Counted from the stretch's first letter, positions 12,610-21,033 are shown. The stretch is DNA of 26,871 nt from JBBTSB01 sp964355775 (GCA_964355775.1 CAYHEP010000009.1:1-26871); one strand, 5' to 3'. Program-made: numbers and translations. The notes: generated from the letters alone by a model not told the origin.

Positions 12610-15060
12610 ATGAGCCTTTTTGTAACCATTCTATTATTCCTGGTGCTTGCGATACTGTTTGTTGCCGCTTTTGTGGTGGTCGGAGGAGTACGCACCAAGG
12701 GACGCATCGAGCGGGCGCTCAACATGTCGCTGTTGCTTGTGCAAGTTCCCAAGGAATACCCGTCGCAAAAAGACAACCAAACCAATCAGCAGAAGCAGGA
12801 AAAAGAACTGCTCGGTGTCGGTGAACAGCTCTTGGCAAGCTTTGCAAATATTCACGCCAAGGGATGGAACAAGTTTTTCTATGGCGAACCCTACGTGGCA
12901 CTCGAGCTCGCCGTACATCATGTGGGCGAAGAAACGCATTTCTATATCGCCGTTCCGAATACGCTGTCCGATATTATCGAAAAACAAATCCACAGCTACT
13001 ACCCGACCGCCGATGTCACTAAAGTAAAAGATTACAACATCTTCAACCCCAATGGCGCGACCACGGGAGGATACGTCACCTATGAACAGGAAAAAATCCT
13101 TCCGTTTAGAACGTATCAAAAACTCGAGTCTGATCCCTTGAGTGCAATCCTGACCGCCATGTCAAAGCTGGAAGCTGAAGGCGAGGGAACGGCGGTGCAA
13201 ATTTTGATGCGTCCAACCCACGCAATCAAACAAAAGCGCTTGGGCATCAAAGTCGTCCGCGAAATGCAAGCAGGGTATCCGTACGGCGAAGCTCTGGATC
13301 GCGCCAAGCATCCGCCCAAGAAAAAGACCGACAAGGAAAATTCCGAAGACATGCGGGCGCGAGAACGTCCCAAGGTTGTATCGCCGGCGGAAGAAGATTT
13401 GATCAAATCCATTGCCGCCAAAGCAAACAAGCAAAATTTTGACGTCAACATTCGATTTATCACATCGGCGCCTTCCGAGCCTTTTGCCGAACAAATCCTC
13501 AAAGAACTTGAGGGCTCGCTGGTGCAATACGCCGGACCGGGATTGAACGGGCTGAAACTTCACACGGTCAGTGGAAACGCCCTGCAAAAATTGATCTACA
13601 ATTTTTCGTTCAGGTTGTTCAATGAGCGCGAAAAAGCGACACTTTCGACCGAAGAACTCAACAGCATTTACCATATTCCCATCGCCACCACAGCGGCGCC
13701 AAAAGTAAAATTCCTAAAATCAAAAGCTGCCGAGCCGCCCGCCGAGCTTCCCAAAGACGGCATTTCGATTGGACTAAACAAATACCGCGGGATCGAACAG
13801 CAGGTGCGAGTTACCCAGCGGGATCGCCGTCGTCACCTGTACATCATCGGACAAACCGGTACCGGTAAGTCCAGCTTCATGAAGCACATGATCGAGCAGG
13901 ATCTCGCCAGCGGCAACGGACTGTGCATTGTGGAACCGCACGGAGACTTTGCCGAACACGCGTTGTCGGTCATTCCACAGGAGCGTATCAATGATGTCAT
14001 CTACTTCAATCCTTCCGATCTGGAAATGCCGCTGGGACTGAATATGCTTGAATTTGATCCCGCCCATTCGGAACAAAAAACCCTCCTCATCAACGAACTG
14101 CTTTCGATCATTGATAAATTATACAACTTAAAAGAAACGGGGGGGCCGTTGTTTGAAAAGTATTTCAAAAATGCCTGTCTGCTATTGATGAACGACTTCC
14201 AATATGATCCAACCAACGAATCAAAAATTCCGGTGTTGGCGGATATCTCGCGCGTTCTGGTGGACACTGATTTCCGCCTCGACAAGCTCTCGCGTGAGCG
14301 CGATCCGCTGGTACGGCAATTCTGGGAATTGGAGGCGCAAAAGGCGGGAGGAGAATCGTCGCTTGCCAACATGGCGCCGTATATCTCCAGTAAGATCGAC
14401 ACGTTTGTTTCAAACGACTATCTTCGCGTCATCATCAATCAAAAGCGGAGCTCGCTCAATTTCCGCGAAATCATAGATCAGCAAAAAATCCTCGTCGTCT
14501 CGCTTTCCAAAGGCAGGATCGGTGAAACGAACGCGCAATTGCTCGGTATGATGGTTGTCAGCAAGCTTTTGATCGCCGCGTTGTCGCGCGTGGACGTGCC
14601 CGAAGAGGAACGCAAAGACTTTTATCTGTACCTCGATGAATTTCAAAACATCACCACTGACAGTATCGCCACGATTTTGTCAGAAGCGCGCAAGTACCGG
14701 CTCAATCTCACAATCGCGCACCAGTTTATCAAACAGCTCAAGGAACCGATCCGCGACGCAGTATTCGGCAACGCTGGATCGCTCGTGGTGTTTCGCGTCG
14801 GTCCAGATGACGCGGAGTTTCTCAAAAACTTTTTCGAGCCGGTCTTTACGACGCAAGATCTGGTCAACATCGACAACTACAACGCCTACGTCAAATTGCT
14901 GATCAACGACAAGACGTCACGTCCGTTCAATATCCAGACAATCCGTGAAACCACGGGTACGCCGGAAATGTTTGAGTTTATCAAAGAACACTCGCGCACC
15001 ACCTACGGCCGTCCGCGGGAACTCGTGGAAGAGGAAATTCGCCGGGGCTTTGATTTTTAA
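12610..15060 (+). CDS. Membrane-anchored TraD/VirB4/HerA-like ATPase
   Basis: From ATG 12610 the product has 816 residues. One N-terminal membrane helix (about residues 2-28, FVTILLFLVLAILFVAAFVVV) is followed by a long soluble domain of the kind seen in CPR homologues. A RecA-type motor domain comes next, with Walker A GQTGTGKS near residues 414-421 and Walker B FYLYLDEFQN near 675. Conserved VEPHGDFAEH and LTIAHQFIKQL motifs are also present. Such proteins resemble conjugative coupling ATPases that bind DNA, but free-standing copies occur widely in CPR genomes without conjugation genes, and none are seen here. A role in DNA movement or cell-envelope traffic is inference. The upstream extension to 12454 is rejected because it lies in the terminator. 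Confidence 0.88.
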   Translation: MSLFVTILLFLVLAILFVAAFVVVGGVRTKGRIERALNMSLLLVQVPKEYPSQKDNQTNQQKQEKELLGVGEQLLASFANIHAKGWNKFFYGEPYVALELAVHHVGEETHFYIAVPNTLSDIIEKQIHSYYPTADVTKVKDYNIFNPNGATTGGYVTYEQEKILPFRTYQKLESDPLSAILTAMSKLEAEGEGTAVQILMRPTHAIKQKRLGIKVVREMQAGYPYGEALDRAKHPPKKKTDKENSEDMRARERPKVVSPAEEDLIKSIAAKANKQNFDVNIRFITSAPSEPFAEQILKELEGSLVQYAGPGLNGLKLHTVSGNALQKLIYNFSFRLFNEREKATLSTEELNSIYHIPIATTAAPKVKFLKSKAAEPPAELPKDGISIGLNKYRGIEQQVRVTQRDRRRHLYIIGQTGTGKSSFMKHMIEQDLASGNGLCIVEPHGDFAEHALSVIPQERINDVIYFNPSDLEMPLGLNMLEFDPAHSEQKTLLINELLSIIDKLYNLKETGGPLFEKYFKNACLLLMNDFQYDPTNESKIPVLADISRVLVDTDFRLDKLSRERDPLVRQFWELEAQKAGGESSLANMAPYISSKIDTFVSNDYLRVIINQKRSSLNFREIIDQQKILVVSLSKGRIGETNAQLLGMMVVSKLLIAALSRVDVPEEERKDFYLYLDEFQNITTDSIATILSEARKYRLNLTIAHQFIKQLKEPIRDAVFGNAGSLVVFRVGPDDAEFLKNFFEPVFTTQDLVNIDNYNAYVKLLINDKTSRPFNIQTIRETTGTPEMFEFIKEHSRTTYGRPRELVEEEIRRGFDF

Positions 15061-15066
15061 TCATGA

Positions 15067-15143
15067 ATCCCGTTAGAAGTTGCCCTAACGGGTTAACGTG
15101 CACACTAAACTGTTATAATGACTTATACAACTTCTAACGGGAT
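15067..15143 (+). repeat. 77-base element with terminal inverted repeats ending on the GtrA-like start codon
   Basis: The left arm ATCCCGTTAGAAGTTG (15067-15082) is exactly complementary to 15128-15143, whose last two bases belong to the ATG at 15142. An internal CTAACGGG (15085-15092) can pair with the left arm to form a smaller hairpin. Ends and layout match 10363-10442. A TATAAT (15114-15119) lies in the core and could drive the downstream gene. Confidence 0.8.
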
Positions 15144-15696
15144 GAAACTTCTTTCAAAACGGGACGTCATTTTTGCGGTTATCACCGGTCTGATCGCCGG
15201 CATCATCGCGTGGGCGATCCTCGGATATGCTTGGCTTATCGTCACGATCCCTATCCTGTGGCTGTTGGGCGTCCAGCTGGGATATTTTTTGGGAAAATGG
15301 ATTGCATTTTTCGACCAGTTCGGCAAATTCTCCGCTATCGGGTTTACCAATTTTGCCGTTGATGCCGGAGTATTGAATCTGCTGATGTATCTGACAGGCA
15401 TTGTCGGAGGAATTGGTTTTTCTCTCTTCAAAAGCATCTCGTTTGTCATTGCAGTCCTCCACAGCTATGTATGGAATAAAACATGGACGTTTCAAAGCAA
15501 AGGAGCGTCGCGTCAGGAATTTATAAAATTTATGGTCGTTATGCTTGCGAGCTGGGCAATCAATGTCGGCGTGGCTTCGCTCGTGGTCCATACACTGTCA
15601 CCGTCGGTGACGCATGCCAATCTCGCCGCCATCGTCGGTTCGGCTATCGCCTTGATTTTCAGCTTCATTGGCTTTAGGATAGTCGTATTCAAATGA
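15142..15696 (+). CDS. GtrA-like membrane protein
   Basis: From ATG 15142 the product has 184 residues and about six hydrophobic segments: two near the N-terminus (residues 9-60) and a four-helix GtrA-like unit after it. GtrA signatures are FGKFSAIGFTNFAVDAGVLN in the first helix and the NKTWTF motif before the last pair. GtrA proteins help move polyprenyl-linked sugars or otherwise serve cell-surface polysaccharide synthesis. The ATG at 15118 lies inside a TATAAT box, so the start at 15142 is more likely. Its stop overlaps the dnaX start (ATGA). Confidence 0.8.
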   Translation: MKLLSKRDVIFAVITGLIAGIIAWAILGYAWLIVTIPILWLLGVQLGYFLGKWIAFFDQFGKFSAIGFTNFAVDAGVLNLLMYLTGIVGGIGFSLFKSISFVIAVLHSYVWNKTWTFQSKGASRQEFIKFMVVMLASWAINVGVASLVVHTLSPSVTHANLAAIVGSAIALIFSFIGFRIVVFK

Positions 15697-16730
15697 CCCT
15701 CTACCGTCTTTATCGTCCCAAAACATTCTCCGAAGTCGAAGGACAGGAACATGTGGTGCAGACGCTCCATGGGGCTTTGATGTCGTGGCGTATCGGACAT
15801 GCTTACTTGTTTACCGGTCCGCGGGGGACGGGAAAAACTACCATGGCTCGTCTCTTTGCAAAAGCAATCAATTGCCAGGAAGCTATAAACTATAAGCTAA
15901 AAGCTAAAAGCTCTCTCATTGAGCCGTGCAACACCTGTCTCTCATGTACGGAAATCAACGCAAATAAATCCCTCGATCTGATTGAAATCGACGCCGCTTC
16001 GCACACCAGTGTCGATGATGTCCGAAATATGATCGAGTCCGCGCAGGTATCTGCACCCCATGGGGGATACAAGATTTTTATCATTGACGAGGTGCACATG
16101 ATCTCTAAGTCGGCGTTCAACGCGCTCCTTAAAACCCTCGAGGAGCCGCCGGCACGCACGCTGTTTATCCTCGCCACCACCGAAGCCTCCAAAGTCCCGG
16201 CGACTATTCTGTCCCGCGTCCAGCGTTTTGATTTTAAAAAACTCACCAAGGAACAGATCATAGAAAAACTAAAACGCGTTGTGAAAGCAGAAAAACTCAC
16301 GATCGACAGCGAATCACTGGATCTGTTGGCACTCCACGCTGCAGGTTCTCTGCGCGACGCCGAGTCGTCGCTCGCCAAAATCATGGCGTACGCGGGCACG
16401 ACGATCAACGTCGAGCAAACGTCCGCGATCCTCGGCATGATCCCGCTCCACGTCCATGAACAGCTTCTCTCCGCGCTATCGGCAAAAGACGCTCAAAAAG
16501 CGCTCGCTATCATTGATCAGCTCCATGAATCAGGTGCAAACTTGGAAAACGCCGCGAAACAATTTTTGGAATACGTGCGCGGGAAACTCATCGGCGGTCT
16601 TGGTACTCCGCAGATACCTTTTTTGGTCAGCGTTGTGGAAGCATGGATGACCGCCCGCGAACAATTGAAATCCTCACCCATACCACAGCTTCCGCTTGAG
16701 CTTGCCATCGTGCATCTCTGCAAACCATGA
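15693..16730 (+). CDS. dnaX: DNA polymerase III gamma subunit (clamp-loader ATPase), short form
   Basis: The 345-residue protein is the AAA+ motor of the clamp loader that places the beta clamp on DNA. It has YRLYRPKTFSEVEGQEHV at the N-terminus, Walker A GPRGTGKT at residues 42-49, a zinc module with four Cys (NCQE, then CNTCLSC), Walker B IIDEVHM, sensor 1 ATTEASKVPATILSR and sensor 2 GSLRDAESSL. Domain III is present but the C-terminal tau extension is missing, as in many reduced genomes. An AGCTATAA-rich repeat (15881-15912) is inserted in frame inside the zinc module. It overlaps its neighbours by four bases at both ends. Confidence 0.95.
   Translation: MTLYRLYRPKTFSEVEGQEHVVQTLHGALMSWRIGHAYLFTGPRGTGKTTMARLFAKAINCQEAINYKLKAKSSLIEPCNTCLSCTEINANKSLDLIEIDAASHTSVDDVRNMIESAQVSAPHGGYKIFIIDEVHMISKSAFNALLKTLEEPPARTLFILATTEASKVPATILSRVQRFDFKKLTKEQIIEKLKRVVKAEKLTIDSESLDLLALHAAGSLRDAESSLAKIMAYAGTTINVEQTSAILGMIPLHVHEQLLSALSAKDAQKALAIIDQLHESGANLENAAKQFLEYVRGKLIGGLGTPQIPFLVSVVEAWMTAREQLKSSPIPQLPLELAIVHLCKP
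15881..15912 (+). repeat. AGCTATAA-type interspersed repeat inside dnaX
   Basis: The AGCT-punctuated segment (AGCTATAAAC, then TATAAGCT and two AAAAGCT units) encodes a NYKLKAKS-type stretch between the first and second Cys of the zinc module. The composition is similar to the tatD insertion at 6779-6809. Confidence 0.55.
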
Positions 16731-17797
16731 CTTTTTTCAAACGATATCGCCGGATCATCTTTGTCATCCTGACCGCAGTTTTGATAATACTGGCGTACAG
16801 CAAGTTTTCTGAAATACGTTTGCTCCGCCAATTTTTTGCTCAGTCCAGTCTTCCATTTTTAGCGACGGTCGTAGGGATACAACTGTTGCAATATCTATTC
16901 AATTCTCTCAATTACCGTGAGATCTTGGCAATGAAAGGCTACCGAATACCATTTTGGGAGCTATACCCGATCGAGTTTGTCATCCAATTTATCAGCCAAG
17001 CAATCCCAACCGCCCATGTATCCGGACAAATTTTTTTTATTTATTATTTGCGAAAATACGGTGTGGGATTGAAAGAGGCGATTGGACGGGCAATTTTGGA
17101 GGTCGCATCACTCTACATCGCTTATACGACTTTTTTTATCGTTTGTGCGATCATACTGATATGGGCGAATGTATTTTCAAAAACTCCCGAGCTCGTTGTG
17201 TTTATCTACGGATTTTTGATTTTCATAGGTATTTGCGCGATGGTACTTATGTTGAGCCAAGAACGAAGATCGGAAACATGGATTGATTGGTTCCTCGATC
17301 GCACGCTCAAAAAACTTAAAAACAGCAAAATCATGGAACTGCCGGGACTTCGTACGCTAACCAATCATAGCGAGCATTTTGTGATGATTAAAGAGCAGTT
17401 CCGCGAAACACTGAACATTAAAACCCTGAAACGACAATGGGAATTCTTTGGGCGCGCCATTGTCTGGCAAGAACTACTCCTTCTGTGCAACGTCTTCACC
17501 CTATGGGTCATTTCATATGCACTCGGAAATCCAATGCCATTTACGATTTGCTTCATTGCATACACACTTTCAAAATTTCTTTCCATGATTTCGGTCATAC
17601 CAGGCGCTCCTGGCGTTTTCGAAGGAGCCATGACGCTGATATTGGTAAGCTTCGGCATTGAAACTGGTCCCGCCCTTGCCGCCGCGGTCCTGACGCGGGC
17701 GTTTACATTCTGGCTCCCGATGCCGATCGGGTGGTTCCTCTACGGCCACTATATGAAAAAGATCGCCGCCCTCGATGACAAAGTGATCGTTTCGTGA
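16727..17797 (+). CDS. Flippase-like / LPG-synthase-type integral membrane protein
   Basis: The 356-residue protein has about eight membrane segments and matches the UPF0104/AglD2-like family, the transmembrane part of lysylphosphatidylglycerol synthases. Visible marks are the QAIPTAHVSGQIFFIYYLRKYGV block after the third helix and the SVIPGAPGVFEGAMTLIL block near residues 290-310. It has no synthetase domain, so a lipid- or sugar-lipid-transport role is more likely than amino-acid transfer to lipid. It overlaps dnaX by four bases and follows the GtrA-like gene in the same run, suggesting surface-glycan work nearby. Confidence 0.8.
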   Translation: MTFFKRYRRIIFVILTAVLIILAYSKFSEIRLLRQFFAQSSLPFLATVVGIQLLQYLFNSLNYREILAMKGYRIPFWELYPIEFVIQFISQAIPTAHVSGQIFFIYYLRKYGVGLKEAIGRAILEVASLYIAYTTFFIVCAIILIWANVFSKTPELVVFIYGFLIFIGICAMVLMLSQERRSETWIDWFLDRTLKKLKNSKIMELPGLRTLTNHSEHFVMIKEQFRETLNIKTLKRQWEFFGRAIVWQELLLLCNVFTLWVISYALGNPMPFTICFIAYTLSKFLSMISVIPGAPGVFEGAMTLILVSFGIETGPALAAAVLTRAFTFWLPMPIGWFLYGHYMKKIAALDDKVIVS

Positions 17798-17803
17798 TAT
17801 AAA
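17775..17803 (+). promoter_or_regulatory. Promoter of tRNA-Gln
   Basis: ATGACA and TATAAA are spaced by 17 bases. The -10 ends 10 bases before the tRNA. The -35 lies inside the preceding coding sequence. Confidence 0.6.
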
Positions 17804-17813
17804 GTAACGATAT

Positions 17814-17884
17814 TCCCGGGTCGTCTAATAGTAGGACAGTGGCCTTTGAAGCCATTAATTGGGGTGCGAGTCCCTACCCGGGAG
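17814..17884 (+). tRNA. tRNA-Gln (anticodon UUG)
   Basis: Acceptor arm TCCCGGG pairs with CCCGGGA, with G73. The anticodon stem GTGGC/GCCAT holds the loop CTTTGAA, giving anticodon TTG. The T-arm contains GGTGCGAGTCC, a slightly unusual T-loop. CCA is not encoded. A small ORF begins 3 bases later. Confidence 0.9.
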
Positions 17885-17887
17885 CAG

Positions 17888-18178
17888 ATGTCTCCTGAAC
17901 AATTTTCAATCTTAATTCAATCAATCGTCTCCGAAGCATCAAGGCTTCGCGATGCAAAGACGACGGAGCACACTGCACCGGTAAACTATACTTGGCGTGG
18001 CGATGCTGATTTTACTGTTTCGGATTATCCAACATTCAAAAAAACATACCTTGGAACGCCGGGCTTTGCTATCCTTGAAAAACCAAACATGGAGATGATC
18101 GAGCTTTCCGATCCCGCGTTCAATGTCCTTGCATACTTCTCAAACCCACCGCTTGGCAAAGTCCTAAATATAAGATAG
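17888..18178 (+). CDS. Hypothetical 96-residue protein
   Basis: From ATG 17888 the frame encodes 96 residues with a helical start (MSPEQFSILIQSIVSEASRL) and then a mixed region with NYTWRGDADF, TPGFAILEKP and a C-terminal strand-rich part. No family is recognised. It begins 3 bases after tRNA-Gln and ends one base before the convergent RsuA-family gene. An in-frame Met at 17846 lies inside the tRNA and is unlikely. No ribosome site or separate promoter is clear, so it may be read through from the tRNA. Real coding status is moderately likely. Confidence 0.5.
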   Translation: MSPEQFSILIQSIVSEASRLRDAKTTEHTAPVNYTWRGDADFTVSDYPTFKKTYLGTPGFAILEKPNMEMIELSDPAFNVLAYFSNPPLGKVLNIR

Positions 18179-18179
18179 T

Positions 18180-18842
18180 CTACTGCTTCAAAAATGCCAC
18201 TTCTTTTTCGGACAGGATCCGGTACATTCCGGGCTTGAGATCGCCCAAAACAATACGTCCGATGCGGAGGCGTTTCAGCGAGACGACGGTCAGATGCATC
18301 GCTTCACACATCCGGCGAATTTGATGGTTGCGTCCTTCGCGAAGAATGATGCGAAAATTGGTATCGTCAATGGCTTTGGTGCGAGCGGGAAGCGTGATCC
18401 CGTCTTCGAGGTTAATACCGGATGCCATCTTGGCAAGCTTTGAGTCGGTGACTCGCTCGCGCACGGTGACCTCGTACTCTTTTTCTATGGTGTGATCAGC
18501 ACCCGTGACGGATGCAGTGATCGCTCCGTCATTTGAAAGCAAGAGTAGTCCCTCGCTCTCTTTGTCCAGACGCCCGACGCTATTGAGATGTTGGTATTGC
18601 TTGGGCAGGAGCTCGGGAGACGATATGACTCCGCGCGGTTTGTGGATGGCAATGGTGATTTTTTCCTGTTGGGATTTGAGGAGCGACGGATCAAGCTCGA
18701 TCTTGTCTACGGCCGGGTCGATTTGCGTGGCAAGATTGGTCACAACAACACCGTTGACTTTGACTAATCCCTTGGTGATATACACCTCGGCTTCGCGCCG
18801 AGAACAGACTTTTTGCTCCGAAAGGTATTTTTGTATGCGCAT
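18180..18842 (-). CDS. RsuA/RluB-family 23S or 16S rRNA pseudouridine synthase
   Basis: The 220-residue enzyme has an N-terminal S4 RNA-binding domain (MRIQKYLSEQKVCSRREAE, residues 1-45) and the RsuA-type catalytic domain with the active-site Asp in GRLDKESEGLLLLSND and the C-terminal EGRNHQIRRMCEA motif. It converts a uridine in rRNA to pseudouridine. The subfamily (RsuA, RluB, RluE or RluF) cannot be fixed by eye. It is convergent with the hypothetical ORF and divergent from the FAD-linked oxidase, with only 19 bases between the two starts. Confidence 0.9.
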   Translation of the reverse strand: MRIQKYLSEQKVCSRREAEVYITKGLVKVNGVVVTNLATQIDPAVDKIELDPSLLKSQQEKITIAIHKPRGVISSPELLPKQYQHLNSVGRLDKESEGLLLLSNDGAITASVTGADHTIEKEYEVTVRERVTDSKLAKMASGINLEDGITLPARTKAIDDTNFRIILREGRNHQIRRMCEAMHLTVVSLKRLRIGRIVLGDLKPGMYRILSEKEVAFLKQ

Positions 18843-18847
18843 GTTTG

Positions 18848-18853
18848 GTATAA
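18848..18853 (+). promoter_or_regulatory. -10 element of the FAD-linked oxidase gene
   Basis: A consensus TATAAT ends 8 bases before ATG 18862. The -35 is not clear; it would lie inside the start of the divergent pseudouridine synthase gene. The mRNA would be leaderless or nearly so. Confidence 0.6.
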
Positions 18854-18861
18854 TGACATGA

Positions 18862-20427
18862 ATGATGGATATTGCAAATGATCCGGCGACGCTAAAGACC
18901 TACAGCAGTGATGCCAGTCTTTTTGAAGTAACGCCGAATCGAGTCGTCCGTCCACGCAATGTGCCGGAAATTATCGAGTTGGTAAAAAGCATCAAGCCGT
19001 CCGAATCACTCACCGCACGCGCTGCAGGCACCGATATGTCAGGCGGACCGCTCTCCGAGTCCATCGTGGTGGACATGATGAAATATTTCAACCATGTCAA
19101 AGGGATTTCCCATATGCATGCGACTACCGAACCCGGCGTTTATTACAAAGATTTCGAAAAAGAGACGCTCAAGTATGGACTGCTATTGCCATGCTATCCC
19201 GCATCGCGCGAGCTGTGCGCCATGGGAGGAATCGTCGCAAACAACTCCGCCGGAGAAAAATCGCTCACCTATGGTCAAACTGTAGATTACATCGAACAGA
19301 TCAAGATGGTCTGCGATGACGGGGTCGAGCATACTTTTGGTCCTTGCACGCCCGATCAAATCCACGATGAGTATTCTCGAAAAATCTACACACTCATCAC
19401 TACGCACTATGCACTGCTCCAATCCGCCAAACCTAAGGTTTCCAAAAACTCCGCCGGCTATCTGCTTTGGGACGTATGGGACAAGGAAAAAAATATCCTC
19501 AATGTGGCAAAACTGATCACCGGCTCACAAGGAACGCTTGGCATCATCACTGAAGCAACCCTGCGCCTCGTCCGTCCCAAACAGCATTCTACCCTGTTGA
19601 TCATCATGCTCAAGGATCTCAAGCCACTTGCAGAGATTGTGAACACGATATTGAAACACGACCCGGAAAGCTTTGAGTCCTACGACGACCACACGATGAA
19701 AATCGCTTTGCGCTACTTGCCTGATTTTATCAAGCTCATGGGAGCAAAAAACATCTTCTCGCTTGCATGGCAGTTTTTGCCCGAAGCATGGATGGCACTA
19801 ACCGGTGGAGTGCCCAAGCTCATCCTAGAAGCGGAGTTCACCGGCGACTCGGAACAAGAGATTTATGCCAAAGCCCGTTCCGCCCAAGCCGACCTTGCAA
19901 AATTCAACATCAAAACCCGCATCGCCAAAGACGACAATGAAGAAAAAAAGTACTGGACGATCCGCCGCGAGAGCTTCAACCTGTTGCGCCACCACATCCA
20001 CGGCCGACGTACAGCTCCGTTTATCGACGACATCATCGTACGACCGGAATACTTGCCGGAATTTTTGCCGAAGCTCAATGCCCTCATGGACAAGTACGCT
20101 CTGATCTATACGATTGCGGGACACATCGGCAACGGCAATTTCCATATCATTCCGCTCATGAAGATGACCGATCCGAAAAGCCGCCTGATTATCGCCGAGC
20201 TTTCCCAAAAAGTCTACGATCTTGTTTTCCAATATCACGGCAGTATGACCGCCGAACACAACGACGGTTTGATCCGCAGTCCGTTTCTCAAACAAATGTA
20301 CGGTCCAGAGGTGTACACGCTGTTTGAAGAAGTCAAAAAAATCTTCGATCCGCGGGGCATTTTCAACCCGGGCAAAAAAGTCGGCAGTAGTCTTCCCTAT
20401 GCCTTGCAACATCTGAAGACTCTGTAG
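18862..20427 (+). CDS. FAD-linked oxidase, GlcD / D-lactate dehydrogenase type
   Basis: The 521-residue flavoprotein has a PCMH-type FAD-binding domain: VVRPRNVPEIIELVK, then ARAAGTDMSGGPLSESIVVDM, then CAMGGIVANNSAGEKSLTYGQ and TGSQGTLGIITEATLRL (residues about 20-240). The FAD-oxidase C-terminal domain follows, with TIAGHIGNGNFHIIPLMKM and the AEHNDGLIRSPFL and FDPRGIFNPGKK ending. Family members oxidise D-2-hydroxy acids such as D-lactate or glycolate. The substrate is not determined here, and no iron-sulfur partner (GlcF-like) gene is nearby. The spacer before the RelBE-type promoter is short. Confidence 0.88.
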   Translation: MMDIANDPATLKTYSSDASLFEVTPNRVVRPRNVPEIIELVKSIKPSESLTARAAGTDMSGGPLSESIVVDMMKYFNHVKGISHMHATTEPGVYYKDFEKETLKYGLLLPCYPASRELCAMGGIVANNSAGEKSLTYGQTVDYIEQIKMVCDDGVEHTFGPCTPDQIHDEYSRKIYTLITTHYALLQSAKPKVSKNSAGYLLWDVWDKEKNILNVAKLITGSQGTLGIITEATLRLVRPKQHSTLLIIMLKDLKPLAEIVNTILKHDPESFESYDDHTMKIALRYLPDFIKLMGAKNIFSLAWQFLPEAWMALTGGVPKLILEAEFTGDSEQEIYAKARSAQADLAKFNIKTRIAKDDNEEKKYWTIRRESFNLLRHHIHGRRTAPFIDDIIVRPEYLPEFLPKLNALMDKYALIYTIAGHIGNGNFHIIPLMKMTDPKSRLIIAELSQKVYDLVFQYHGSMTAEHNDGLIRSPFLKQMYGPEVYTLFEEVKKIFDPRGIFNPGKKVGSSLPYALQHLKTL

Positions 20428-20455
20428 TTGACATTGTATATACTGGGTGTATACT
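20428..20455 (+). promoter_or_regulatory. Promoter and operator of the relBE-like pair
   Basis: TTGACA and TATACT are spaced by 16 bases. GTATATAC (20436-20443) and GTATAC (20449-20454) form a repeated, palindromic motif suited to antitoxin binding. The -10 ends 7 bases before ATG 20463. Confidence 0.75.
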
Positions 20456-20462
20456 TTAGGAT

Positions 20463-20741
20463 ATGCATAAAGCAATCGTCAATATAAAAACCGACCCGAT
20501 CCTGAAACGCCAAGCCAGTAAGGTTGCGGCAGGACTCGGTTTGCCGCTTGGCACCATCCTCAACAACTATCTTCGCCAATTTGTGCGCGAGAAACGGGTG
20601 GTCTTCGAAGAAGGCTTGACGCCCAACAAAAAGACCGCAAAGGAACTCATGGCCATCGAGCGCGATATTATCGCTGGAAGGAATATGTCTCCCGTATTTA
20701 GTACTATTGCCGAAATGGATGCTCATCTTGATTCTCTATGA
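20463..20741 (+). CDS. RelB/DinJ-like antitoxin
   Basis: The 92-residue protein begins with a ribbon-helix-helix domain of the RelB/DinJ type: KAIVNIKTDPILKRQASKVAAGLGLPLGTILNNYLRQFV (residues 3-42). A charged tail should wrap the toxin. Its TGA overlaps the toxin ATG (ATGA). The promoter carries a repeated GTATA(TA)C motif that the RHH dimer could bind for autoregulation. Confidence 0.85.
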   Translation: MHKAIVNIKTDPILKRQASKVAAGLGLPLGTILNNYLRQFVREKRVVFEEGLTPNKKTAKELMAIERDIIAGRNMSPVFSTIAEMDAHLDSL

Positions 20742-21001
20742 ACACTAGCTATCATAGAAAGTTTGATAAGCAATTTAAAAAACTAACGGTTTCCGTTCAG
20801 AAGCAATTCAAAGAAAGACGTAATATTTTTCTTTCGGACCAGTTTCATCCACTACTCGATAATCATCCTCTTAATCCGCCCTTTGCGGGATCTCGAAGCA
20901 TCAACGTCACTGGCGACTACCGTGCTATCTTCAAACACATTAGTCCAGACTTAGTCTTATTCACCCACATCGGCACTCACCACGAGCTGTTTGGAACGTA
21001 G
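20738..21001 (+). CDS. RelE/YafQ-like mRNA interferase toxin
   Basis: The 87-residue protein has the small RelE/ParE fold pattern: SYHRKFDKQFKKL helix, then NPPFAGSRSINVTGDYRAIFKHI with the conserved Arg-rich strand, and the LVLFTHIGTHHELFG ending typical of YafQ/HigB-like toxins. Ribosome-dependent mRNA cleavage is the known activity of close families. Key basic and His residues are present, so it is probably active. It is coupled to the antitoxin by a four-base overlap. Confidence 0.85.
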   Translation: MNTSYHRKFDKQFKKLTVSVQKQFKERRNIFLSDQFHPLLDNHPLNPPFAGSRSINVTGDYRAIFKHISPDLVLFTHIGTHHELFGT

Positions 21002-21005
21002 GGGG

Positions 21006-21033
21006 TTGTTTTTTTGTGGTGGAGGAGTAAACT
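21006..21033 (+). promoter_or_regulatory. Promoter of the lemA-pyrG unit
   Basis: TTGTTT and TAAACT are spaced by 16 bases. The -10 ends 9 bases before ATG 21043. A GGAGGAG stretch (21020-21026) lies before the -10 and is too far upstream to act as a ribosome site. Confidence 0.55.

Noticed and set aside
12610..15060. Integrative conjugative element around the TraD-like ATPase
   Set aside because: No relaxase, integrase, VirB-type channel genes or attachment repeats are seen. Flanking genes are housekeeping.
15890..16438. Long antisense frame within dnaX
   Set aside because: It is a shadow of dnaX; the product is Ser/Arg-rich with no domain or start signals.
17846..17887. Start of the hypothetical ORF inside tRNA-Gln
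   Set aside because: The first 14 codons are tRNA sequence. ATG 17888 lies just after it.
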